Positions 24,162 to 31,574 of a stretch of DNA of 64,000 bases are shown here, piece by piece. Position numbers and translations under genes: made by a program. Within the stretch, counting starts at the first letter, position 1. The number at the start of each line of letters is the position of its first letter. A model generated the notes under the pieces. The model was given only the letters and a program-made list of their open reading frames with translations. It ran no database searches and had not been told where the DNA came from. The DNA comes from Streptomyces sp. NBC_00663 (GTDB lineage Bacteria > Actinomycetota > Actinomycetes > Streptomycetales > Streptomycetaceae). The stretch is from positions 5,394,001-5,458,000 of the forward strand of contig NZ_CP109027.1 of assembly GCF_036226885.1 (NCBI RefSeq). The letters are read 5' to 3'.

Positions 24162-24353
24162 ACGAACCCCTTCGGTTGGCTGTGTCGCGGATCACCGTGC
24201 GGTCTGGACCAGTGCGGTGTCAATACGGCCGACCGTAGGCCCCGGAATGGCCCCGGAATGGTTGCGGGGAGGCGTGGGACGGCCCGGGAAGGGCGCTCCG
24301 CGGCGGCCGGGAGGCCGACGAAACCGGCTCGTTTCACCGGCGCGGCACGGTTG

Positions 24354-25163
24354 TCAGTGGTATGCGTCAGAATTGAGGTCAGGGCCAGCGCACGCGCCGC
24401 GGAGTGGTCGCGCTTCCGGCAGAGCTAATCGAGGGGCACGTATGTCCGGACTGATCGACACCACGGAGATGTATCTCCGCACCATCCTCGAACTGGAAGA
24501 GGAAGGTGTGGTCCCCATGCGCGCCCGGATCGCCGAGCGGCTCGACCAGAGCGGGCCGACCGTCTCCCAGACGGTGGCGCGGATGGAGCGGGACGGCCTG
24601 GTGTCCGTGGCGAGCGACCGGCACCTGGAGCTGACCGACGAGGGACGCCGCCTGGCGACGCGCGTGATGCGCAAGCACCGCCTCGCCGAGTGTCTCCTCG
24701 TCGACGTGATCGGTCTGGAGTGGGAGCAGGTCCACGCCGAGGCCTGTCGCTGGGAGCACGTGATGAGCGAGGCCGTGGAGCGCCGCGTCCTGGAGCTGCT
24801 CCGCCACCCCACCGAGTCGCCGTACGGCAACCCGATCCCCGGTCTGGAGGAGCTCGGCGAGAAGGACGGCGCCGACCCGTTCCTCGACGAGGGCATGGTC
24901 TCGCTGGCCGACCTCGATCCGGGCCTTGAGGGCAAGACGGTCGTGGTGCGCCGTATCGGCGAGCCCATCCAGACCGACGCCCAGCTGATGTACACGCTGC
25001 GTCGCGCGGGCGTGCAGCCCGGCTCGGTGGTGAGCGTGACGGAGTCGGCCGGCGGGGTCCTGGTGGGCAGCGGAGGCGAGGCGGCGGAGCTGGAGGCGGA
25101 CGTGGCCTCGCATGTGTTCGTGGCCAAGCGCTGAGCCTCGGGTCCCTTCCTTCCGGCGGCCAA
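24354..25163 (-). CDS. Antisense open frame over dmdR1, possible adm homologue
   Basis: An uninterrupted 269-codon frame, rich in Ser, Arg and Pro, runs antiparallel across all of dmdR1 and 88 nt into its promoter. In S. coelicolor an antiparallel gene, adm, overlapping dmdR1 has been reported to be expressed and to affect siderophore and antibiotic production (recalled, not checked). In DNA this GC-rich, antisense frames of this size are common by chance, and no good ribosome site is visible at its start. It is listed because the precedent is gene-specific, not because the coding statistics favour it. Confidence 0.3.
   Translation of the reverse strand: MAAGRKGPEAQRLATNTCEATSASSSAASPPLPTRTPPADSVTLTTEPGCTPARRSVYISWASVWMGSPIRRTTTVLPSRPGSRSASETMPSSRNGSAPSFSPSSSRPGIGLPYGDSVGWRSSSRTRRSTASLITCSQRQASAWTCSHSRPITSTRRHSARRCLRITRVARRRPSSVSSRCRSLATDTRPSRSIRATVWETVGPLWSSRSAIRARMGTTPSSSSSRMVRRYISVVSISPDIRAPRLALPEARPLRGACAGPDLNSDAYH
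24442..25134 (+). CDS. dmdR1: Iron-dependent DtxR/IdeR-family repressor
   Basis: 230 residues. The winged HTH (residues 1-70: IDTTEMYLRTILELEEEG, AERLDQSGPTVSQTVARMER) is followed by the metal-binding/dimer domain and a C-terminal SH3-like domain after the Pro-rich link. Metal ligands of the family are all present: Met10; His and Glu in KHRLAECLL; and His, Cys, Glu and His in HAEACRWEHV. ATG 24442 has GAGGGG upstream. The context with a SIS gene upstream matches dmdR1 of S. coelicolor, the main iron regulator of siderophore genes. A long open frame on the opposite strand covers the entire gene (see the separate entry). Confidence 0.93.
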   Translation: MSGLIDTTEMYLRTILELEEEGVVPMRARIAERLDQSGPTVSQTVARMERDGLVSVASDRHLELTDEGRRLATRVMRKHRLAECLLVDVIGLEWEQVHAEACRWEHVMSEAVERRVLELLRHPTESPYGNPIPGLEELGEKDGADPFLDEGMVSLADLDPGLEGKTVVVRRIGEPIQTDAQLMYTLRRAGVQPGSVVSVTESAGGVLVGSGGEAAELEADVASHVFVAKR

Positions 25164-25230
25164 CTGCTGGGGCGGCCGGGGCAGTTGTGGCGTCCCGGTG
25201 ATCTCGCCGATGCGGGGTCGATGTGAAGCA

Positions 25231-25256
25231 GATTCGAAGATTCAGTGCGTCGAATC
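25231..25256. promoter_or_regulatory. Inverted repeat GATTCGA / TCGAATC downstream of dmdR1
   Basis: GATTCGA (25231-25237) and TCGAATC (25250-25256) are perfectly inverted with a 12-base spacer. It is the first of several TCGAAT/ATTCGA half-sites in the 575-nt region between dmdR1 and the hydrolase gene. Confidence 0.5.
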
Positions 25257-25343
25257 GCAGCGCTCGGACGCCCCGCGTGCAAGGCTGTCGCGTGAGGCAT
25301 ATGACCTGAGGGGGCGGGGATGATGTGCCGCAGACGTGTGGAG

Positions 25344-25371
25344 GGCCCCGGCGCCATGTGGCGCCGGGGCC
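25344..25371 (+). terminator. Perfect 12-bp hairpin downstream of dmdR1
   Basis: GGCCCCGGCGCC and GGCGCCGGGGCC are separated by ATGT, followed by TGTCCTCCCC with no real U tract. This is typical of Streptomyces intrinsic terminators. Located 210 nt after dmdR1, it may end that transcript or a separate short RNA starting in the gap. Confidence 0.6.
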
Positions 25372-25502
25372 TGTCCTCCCCTGTGCTGACCCGGAGCCCC
25401 GAGCTCTCAGGGTCATTCCCCTCGGACCGATTTCCCCGAGCGGTCCGCCTCCCGCTGAAGATCTCCCCTCGGCGTCGGCGATCAATCCTTGAGGGAGGTC
25501 AC

Positions 25503-25553
25503 TCGAATGAGGGGTGTTCTCGGCGGAGGACGCATTTTCGAATAGGCATTCGA
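25503..25553. promoter_or_regulatory. TCGAAT half-site and LexA-like palindrome
   Basis: A half-site TCGAAT occurs at 25503-25508. TCGAAT-AGGC-ATTCGA (25538-25553) is a perfect 6+4+6 palindrome with the spacing of the actinobacterial LexA box (TCGAAC-N4-GTTCGA). It differs from that consensus at the innermost base of each arm. It lies about 157 nt upstream of the hydrolase start. Confidence 0.45.
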
Positions 25554-25709
25554 TAGCCTCTGGGTGACACGCCGGGCGGAACGTGCGCTTCAGGGAGGGG
25601 CGGCGCGAAAGCGAGCACGTCAGGCAGGGCAAGGCAGACATGGTTCACAGGACCGGCCGGCTGAGCGGGAGCAAGCGGTCCGAGCGGAGCTAGGGGGGTG
25701 CCAGGACCA

Positions 25710-26654
25710 ATGGCGCGGCGCATCGACGTGACCGGGGCAGGCGGCGTACGCCTGGCCGCCTGGGAGTTCGGCGACCCTCCCAAGCCCGACCTGACGGCGG
25801 AGCCGAGGGAGCACGGCGTACGGGAACAGGGCGGCGCGGCCGGCCGGCGGGCCGGGCAGCGGACCGCCCAGGGCGCCCTCGACCGCTCGCCCGGCGTGCT
25901 GTTACTGCACGGCCTGATGGGCCGCGCCTCCCATTGGGCCCCTACCGCCCGCTGGCTGTCCGAGCGCCACCGGGCCGTCGCCCTGGACCAGCGCGGCCAC
26001 GGCCGCAGCGACAAGCCCCCGCAGGCCTCCTTCACACGCGAGGCCTACGTCGAGGACGCCGAGGCGGCCCTCGAACAGCTCGGCCTCGGCCCCGCCGTCC
26101 TCATCGGCCACGCCATGGGCGCCCTGACCGCCTGGCAGCTCGCCGCGAAACGGCCCGACCTGGTCTCCGGCGTGATCATCTGCGACATGCGGGCCTCCGC
26201 CCTGGGAGCGGCCTCGCAGCGCGAGTGGGCCGACTGGTTCAAGTCCTGGCCCCTCCCCTTCGCCACCCTGGCCGACGTACGGAAGTGGTTCGGCGAGGAC
26301 GATCCCTGGGTGGAGCGGCCGAACCCGGCCCGCGGAGAGTTCTACGCCGAGGTGATGGCCGAGTCGCCCGACGGCTGGCGTCCGGTCTTCGAGCCCGAGC
26401 AGATGCTGAAGTCCCGGGAGACCTGGGTCTACGACGCGCACTGGGAGGAGCTGACGCAGGTGCGGTGCCCCACGCTGGTCGTACGCGGCCTCGACGGCGA
26501 ACTGGGGCGGGCGGAGGCGCAGGAGATGGTCCGCGTCCTGCCCCGCGGCGAGTACGCCGAGGTGGCGGACGCCGGGCACCTGGTCCACTACGACCAGCCG
26601 GACGCCTGGCGCGCGGCCGTCGAGCCGTTCATCGACGGCCTGTTCGGAGGGTAA
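25710..26654 (+). CDS. Alpha/beta-hydrolase fold protein lacking the nucleophile serine
   Basis: A 314-residue alpha/beta-hydrolase fold. The oxyanion strand VLLLHGLMGRASHW, the DQRGHGRSDKP segment, and the distal acid and base regions (VVRGLDGELG and ADAGHLVHYDQP) are present. The nucleophile elbow, normally GHSMG, reads GHAMG (LIGHAMGALTAWQ), so serine is replaced by alanine. A polar insertion of about 30 residues follows residue 25. The protein may therefore be a non-hydrolytic binder, signalling protein or cofactor-free enzyme. Start uncertain: GTG 25698 is four codons upstream with a GGGGGG run directly before it. Confidence 0.85.
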   Translation: MARRIDVTGAGGVRLAAWEFGDPPKPDLTAEPREHGVREQGGAAGRRAGQRTAQGALDRSPGVLLLHGLMGRASHWAPTARWLSERHRAVALDQRGHGRSDKPPQASFTREAYVEDAEAALEQLGLGPAVLIGHAMGALTAWQLAAKRPDLVSGVIICDMRASALGAASQREWADWFKSWPLPFATLADVRKWFGEDDPWVERPNPARGEFYAEVMAESPDGWRPVFEPEQMLKSRETWVYDAHWEELTQVRCPTLVVRGLDGELGRAEAQEMVRVLPRGEYAEVADAGHLVHYDQPDAWRAAVEPFIDGLFGG

Positions 26655-26683
26655 ACACCCTCAGCCCTCAGCCCCCACCCCTG

Positions 26684-28276
26684 TCACCCCTTGCTCACCG
26701 CCGCCAGGATCTCCGGGAGCCGGGCCGCTGTCCTCGGGGCCGACGCCCGCAGCCCCGCCAGTGTGATCGCCACCCCGTACAGCGCCCCCGCCGGCAGCAG
26801 CACCCAGGTCCACCGGTCGCCGTCCCTGACCACGTTCAGCCAGATCGTCAGCGTGATCACGGGCGCGCACAGCAGCGCGGCGGCGATCATGCCGCCGAAG
26901 ATGGAGATCCAGGCGAGCCCGGTCTGACCGGGGGCCACGTTCTTGTAGCCCTCCTGCGGGATGGAGTACGGGAACCGGGCCGAGGTCCAGGCGCCGGTCG
27001 CCAGCATCGCGCCCAGCAGGGCGAAGGACAGGCCGAGCGCCTCGGGCAGCCTGGCCCAGTCGCCGAGCATCGCCGTCGTCACGACGGTCACGAGCGTCGC
27101 GTACGGCAGGGTGATCAGCAGCAGTGCCAGGGCCCGGCCGCGCAGCTCGACGTAGGCGTCCCGGGGCGAGGAGATGGTCATCGCGACCATCCAGAACGCG
27201 GAGGTGTCCTGCCCGAACTGGTTGTACATCTGGATGCCGAGCATCCCGGCGGCGAAGCACGCGAAGTAGATCGAGCCGGTGCCCTGAAGGGCGTTGAAGA
27301 CGGGGACGATCAGTCCGATGGCCAGCGAGGTCACCCACGCGGCCTTCGTCTTCGGGTCGCGCCAGATGTAGCGCAGGCTCCGCTCGACCACCGTGCCCGT
27401 CCGCCCGCCCGGCAGCAGACGCGCGAGCCCGGTCGACGCCCGTTCGCGGGCGGCCGGTTCGGTGGCGGACTGGAGTGTGGAACCGTCGGGCGAGACCATC
27501 AGCCGCGTCATGTGCCGCGACCACAGTCCGAGCAGCGCCACCAACGCGCCCGCACTGAGAGCGAGTTGAGCGACCGCGACGCCGTACGACCCCGAACTCG
27601 CCGCGTCCGCAGCCCCTATCGCGGACGCGGGCGGCACCCAGCGCAGCACATCCCCGACCGGGTCGAGCTGCTCAAGCCCGCTCGAACCCAGGCGCTGCGC
27701 ACCGAAGTTGACGAGCTGCGCCCCGATCGCGATCACCAGCCCGCTCAGCACGGCCAGGTCCCGCCCCTTGCGGCTGGTCAGCAGCCGGATGTTGGCGGCG
27801 GCGACGGCCCGCGCGAGCGCCACGCACACCAGCAGCGCGAGCACCACCCCGACGACGGCGACGACGTACGCCACCGCGCCGTGCGCCACCGCCACCGCGG
27901 AACCGGCGAGCAGGCACAGCGTGAACAGCGGCCCGATCCCCACCAGCGAGGCCGCGAGCAGCGCCCGCACCAGCGGCCGGGGCCGCAGCGGCAGCATCAC
28001 CAGACGCGTCGGATCCAGGGTCTCGTCCCCGCCGGGGAAGAACAGCGGCATCACCGCCCAGCCCAGCGCCAGCACCACCACCAGCAGCACCACCACCGAT
28101 CCGGCGTGCTCGTTGCCCCGCAACGCGATCAGCCCGATCAGCTGGAGCGCCGCGAACAGCAGCGTGACGACGGCCGACGCGACGTACGCGGCCCGCCGCC
28201 CCCCGGACTGCCGTAGCCCGTTGCGCAGCAGCGACAGCTTCAGCCGTACGACGACGGCGGTGACGTCGGCACTCAT
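26684..28276 (-). CDS. ABC transporter permease
   Basis: A 530-residue polytopic membrane protein with about twelve hydrophobic segments and a cytoplasmic loop rich in Arg (ATEPAARERASTGLARLLPGG) between two halves. It starts inside the stop of the upstream ATPase gene (ATGA overlap), so the two form one transporter. The layout is that of ABC-2-like exporters of lipids, peptides or drugs. No substrate-binding protein is linked, which also argues for export. No specific cargo can be named. Confidence 0.88.
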   Translation of the reverse strand: MSADVTAVVVRLKLSLLRNGLRQSGGRRAAYVASAVVTLLFAALQLIGLIALRGNEHAGSVVVLLVVVLALGWAVMPLFFPGGDETLDPTRLVMLPLRPRPLVRALLAASLVGIGPLFTLCLLAGSAVAVAHGAVAYVVAVVGVVLALLVCVALARAVAAANIRLLTSRKGRDLAVLSGLVIAIGAQLVNFGAQRLGSSGLEQLDPVGDVLRWVPPASAIGAADAASSGSYGVAVAQLALSAGALVALLGLWSRHMTRLMVSPDGSTLQSATEPAARERASTGLARLLPGGRTGTVVERSLRYIWRDPKTKAAWVTSLAIGLIVPVFNALQGTGSIYFACFAAGMLGIQMYNQFGQDTSAFWMVAMTISSPRDAYVELRGRALALLLITLPYATLVTVVTTAMLGDWARLPEALGLSFALLGAMLATGAWTSARFPYSIPQEGYKNVAPGQTGLAWISIFGGMIAAALLCAPVITLTIWLNVVRDGDRWTWVLLPAGALYGVAITLAGLRASAPRTAARLPEILAAVSKG

Positions 28277-29046
28277 CGCGCCGCCCCGCCGCCGAGCCAG
28301 TCCAGATCGGAGCCGGCGTTCCGCCCGTGCGCCCCGACCAGCTCCAGGAACGCCTGTTGCAGCGAGGGCGCCTCTCCGCGCACCTCGGCGAGCGTGCCAT
28401 GGGCCCGGATGCGTCCGGCGGCCATCACGGCGACCCAGTCGCACAGCGACTCGACGAGTTCCATGACGTGTGAGGAGAAGACGACGGTGGCGCCGGAGGC
28501 GGTGTACCGCTCCAGCACCCCGCGGATGGTCTGGGCGGACACCGGGTCGACGCCCTCGAACGGCTCGTCCAGGAAGAGGACTTCGGGGTTGTGGAGGAGC
28601 GCGGCCGCGAGCCCGATCTTCTTCCGCATACCGGTCGAGTAGTCGACGACCAGCTTGTGCTGGGCCCCGGCCAGGTCGAGCACATCGAGCAGCTGTGCGG
28701 CCCGCTTGTCGACCTCGGTCCCGGGCAGCCCCCGCAACCGCCCGGAGTAGCCGAGGAGTTCGCGGCCCGACAGCCGCTCGAAGAGCCGCAGCCCTTCGGG
28801 GAGGACCCCGATCCGTGCCTTCACCTCGACGGGGTCCCGCCAGACGTCATGCCCGACGACGGAGACGGACCCCTGATCGGGCCGCAACAGCCCGGTGATC
28901 ATGGAGAGGGTGGTGGTCTTCCCGGCTCCGTTGGGCCCGACGAGCCCGATGAACTTCCCAGCGGGCAACTCAAGATCAATCCCGGCCACGGCAACTTGCT
29001 GCCCGAACCGCTTCCAGAGCCCACGCACACTTACGGCCGACGTCAT
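28273..29046 (-). CDS. ABC transporter ATP-binding protein
   Basis: A 257-residue nucleotide-binding domain. Walker A LVGPNGAGKTTTLSMITGLL, signature YSTGMRKKIGLAAALL (STGMR in place of LSGGQ, as in many ABC-2 exporters), Walker B VLFLDEPFEGVDP and the switch His in FSSHVMELVE. ATG 29046 is taken as the start; an in-frame ATG three codons upstream (29055) also exists. It energises the permease encoded immediately downstream. The C-terminal 30 residues are an unconserved Gly/Asp tail. Confidence 0.92.
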   Translation of the reverse strand: MTSAVSVRGLWKRFGQQVAVAGIDLELPAGKFIGLVGPNGAGKTTTLSMITGLLRPDQGSVSVVGHDVWRDPVEVKARIGVLPEGLRLFERLSGRELLGYSGRLRGLPGTEVDKRAAQLLDVLDLAGAQHKLVVDYSTGMRKKIGLAAALLHNPEVLFLDEPFEGVDPVSAQTIRGVLERYTASGATVVFSSHVMELVESLCDWVAVMAAGRIRAHGTLAEVRGEAPSLQQAFLELVGAHGRNAGSDLDWLGGGAAR

Positions 29047-29067
29047 GCATGCCAACCTAAGCGCTGG

Positions 29068-29730
29068 TTACCTGTCCCGACCGCACGCATAGGCAAGCGG
29101 CGAGATCAACTCCTCAGCATCCGGCAACCACCGATTCGCCGGGGTGGGCCGACAAGCCCACTGCACAGCTCCACGGGACCCGTAACGAGTAGGCGGAGCA
29201 GCCACGTACGCCCCCTCGCCCAACGCCACCAGATCCAAGGAAGAAGGCGTCCACCCGAGCTTCCGCACCAACTCCGGCACCTTCACCGAGGCTCCCGGCA
29301 ACACGAAGAAGTGCATCCGACGATCGGGCGACAAGGTCACCGGCCCGAGCGTCAACTCCATCCGTTCCATACGGGCCAGCGCGAGAAATCCCGCGGTCTC
29401 CGGCACGGACACCGCGTCGAACGTCCGCCCCGTCGGCAGCAGAATCGACGCCAGCGGCTGCTTGGACCACAACCGGCGCGCGACGGTCGCACTGCCCGTG
29501 GCCTGCGTCGCCCAGTCCTCCCGCGCCGGGTGCGCGCCGGGTGCGGCGCACGCCGCCTCGCCGCAGGAGCAGCGCTGCACCCCGTCGACGGCTTCCAGCC
29601 AGGCGCCGGGGAAGACGTCCCAGTGGCGCTCCTCGGCGTAGCGTACGGCTGTCTCCAGCAGCGATTCGCCGCGCTGCTTCGGAATCTGAACGGCTTCGGT
29701 GCCCGCGATCGTCTCTTCCACGATGAACAC
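29068..29730 (-). CDS. Bifunctional primase/polymerase-like domain protein
   Basis: A 220-residue protein with the prim-pol zinc-containing stretch CSCGEAACAAPGAHPAREDW followed by WSKQPLASILLPTGRTFDAVSVPETAGF. In active archaeo-eukaryotic primases the position after the GR/TG strand carries a D-x-D or D-h-D metal motif; here it is DAVSVPE. It is thus probably a catalytically degenerate relative, widely kept in Streptomyces as a chromosomal single gene. GTG 29730 is chosen (GGGAG just upstream); GTG 29745 is possible. Its role, perhaps DNA binding or regulation, is not known. Confidence 0.75.
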   Translation of the reverse strand: MFIVEETIAGTEAVQIPKQRGESLLETAVRYAEERHWDVFPGAWLEAVDGVQRCSCGEAACAAPGAHPAREDWATQATGSATVARRLWSKQPLASILLPTGRTFDAVSVPETAGFLALARMERMELTLGPVTLSPDRRMHFFVLPGASVKVPELVRKLGWTPSSLDLVALGEGAYVAAPPTRYGSRGAVQWACRPTPANRWLPDAEELISPLAYACGRDR

Positions 29731-29986
29731 AACTCCCGCACTCACCTGGAGTTACGGGGGTAACGCGCGCGGGGGAGGGGCATCGATTCCGCATCTGGGG
29801 CGCATGGATGCACGTGTGGGGGCGCGCGGGAGGATCTGTCGCCGGACGTGGGTAGCCCCGTACGGGGTGGCTTCCGTCTTTTACCCCGGCAATCCTCGCA
29901 TGTCCCGCATTACCGGTATGTCCGCGGGGCATTGATCTTCACGGCCGGATCTTTTCGCTTCAGGGGTTGTTCCCAGGGGGTATGCC

Positions 29987-31372
29987 ATGGCCGCAAGGCC
30001 TCTCGTCGCGCGGCAGCCGAACGAACGGTTGCAGGCGCTCATCCAGGAAGCGGGTTGCTCGAACGCCGGGCTGGCCCGCCGCGTCAACATGTGCGGCGCG
30101 GAGCACGGTCTCGACCTGCGCTACGACAAGACGTCCGTGGCCCGTTGGCTGCGCGGTCAGCAGCCGCGGGGCCGGGCGCCGGCGATCATCGCGGAGGCGC
30201 TGGGGCGCAAACTCGGCCGTACGGTCACGATCGACGAGATCGGCATGGCCAACGGCAAGAACCTCGCCTCGGGCGTGGGCCTCCAGTTCTCACCGACCGT
30301 CCTCGGTGCCATCGAGCAGGTCTGTGAGCTGTGGCGCAGTGACGTGGGGCGGCGGGACTTCCTGTCCGGCTCGTCGGTGGCCGCGTCCGCGCTCGTCGAG
30401 CCGAGCCGTGACTGGCTGATCTCGTCGCCGGACTCACAGGTGGCGCGTTCGGCGGGGCCCCGGGTGGGGCAGTCCGACGTGGCGGCCGTGCGGGCGATGA
30501 CCCAGGCCCTCGTGGACCTCGACCACCAGTACGGCAGCGGGCATGTGCGGCCGGTCGTCGTGCACTACCTCAACAGTGTGGTGAGCGGGCTGCTCGCGGG
30601 GTCGTACCGGGAGGCCGTCGGGCGGGAACTGTTCGCCGCGGTCGCGCGGTTGACCGAGCTCGCCGGGTACATGGCCATCGACACCGGCCAACCGGGCCTG
30701 GCCCAGCGGTACTACATCCAGGCGCTGCGGCTCGCGCAGGCCGCCGGGGACCGTGGCTACGGCGGGTACGTCCTCGCCGCCTCCATGAGCCATCTCGCCG
30801 CGCAGCTCGGAAACCCGCGTGAGATCGCACAGTTGGCGCGGGCGGCGCAGGAGGGGGCGCGGGGGCGCGCGACACCGCGCGCCGAGGCGATGTTCCATGC
30901 GGCGGAGGCGCGCGGGCACGCGCTGATGGGCGACGCGCGGGCGGCGCAGGTGGCGTCCGGGCGGGCGGTGAGCGCGCTGGAGTCGGCGGACGTGAACTCC
31001 GGGGACGACCCGGTGTGGATCGCCCACTTCGACGAGGCCTATCTGGCCGACGAGTTGGCGCACTGCCACCGCGACCTCGGTCAGGCCGAGGCGGCGGCGC
31101 GGCGGGCGCAGGAATCCCTCGACGGGCTGCCGGAGACGAAGGCGCGGCGCCGGGCCATCGGGTACGTCCTGCTCGCCAGCGCGCAGGTGCAGCAGCGCGA
31201 GATCGAACAGGCCTGCCACACCGGGCTGAAGGCCGTGGAGTTGCTGGAGACCGTCCGGTCCAACCGGGGCGCCGAGTACCTCGACGACTTCCAGCAGCGT
31301 CTCGAACCCTTCCGGGACGAGCCCGTGGTACGGGAGTTCGGGGCCCGGTTGGACCTTCAGGCCGCCGCGTGA
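29987..31372 (+). CDS. HTH regulator with helical-repeat sensor domain (NsdA-like group)
   Basis: 461 residues. The N-terminal HTH region (LQALIQEAGCSNAGLARRVNM, then DKTSVARWLRGQQPRG) is followed by VGRRDFLSGSSVAASAL, a linker common in Streptomyces developmental regulators. An alpha-helical TPR-like region runs from about residue 170 to the end (QRYYIQALRLAQAAGDRGYG, CHRDLGQAEAAARRAQESL). Proteins of this build include negative regulators of sporulation and antibiotic synthesis such as NsdA; I cannot claim orthology. It is monocistronic with a 240-nt upstream region. Confidence 0.78.
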   Translation: MAARPLVARQPNERLQALIQEAGCSNAGLARRVNMCGAEHGLDLRYDKTSVARWLRGQQPRGRAPAIIAEALGRKLGRTVTIDEIGMANGKNLASGVGLQFSPTVLGAIEQVCELWRSDVGRRDFLSGSSVAASALVEPSRDWLISSPDSQVARSAGPRVGQSDVAAVRAMTQALVDLDHQYGSGHVRPVVVHYLNSVVSGLLAGSYREAVGRELFAAVARLTELAGYMAIDTGQPGLAQRYYIQALRLAQAAGDRGYGGYVLAASMSHLAAQLGNPREIAQLARAAQEGARGRATPRAEAMFHAAEARGHALMGDARAAQVASGRAVSALESADVNSGDDPVWIAHFDEAYLADELAHCHRDLGQAEAAARRAQESLDGLPETKARRRAIGYVLLASAQVQQREIEQACHTGLKAVELLETVRSNRGAEYLDDFQQRLEPFRDEPVVREFGARLDLQAAA

Positions 31373-31574
31373 AACCTGTGGGTACGGGGGTGTGAACTCC
31401 CGGGAAACGAAGGCTCTTGGGCAGAAAGGAGGGCTTATAGAGCGGATGCGGGCCCGGTTCTGTTACCGCGGTCACAGGGACGCAGGTCACGTCCCGTGCT
31501 GCGTGGCACCGGGCTCGGGGGACCCGGTAGCGTGAGCCGACGATTCACAAGGTCCCCCATTAGTAGGAGTCCCG

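Noticed and set aside
25320..25556. A 78-codon frame starting MMCRRRVEGPG, as a leader peptide
   Set aside because: It runs through the 12-bp hairpin and has no match to a known leader pattern; the hairpin is better explained as a terminator.
29044..29070. Iron box for DmdR1 upstream of the ABC ATPase gene
   Set aside because: Only a half resembles the DmdR/IdeR site (TTAGGTTGG on the minus strand); the second half is absent.
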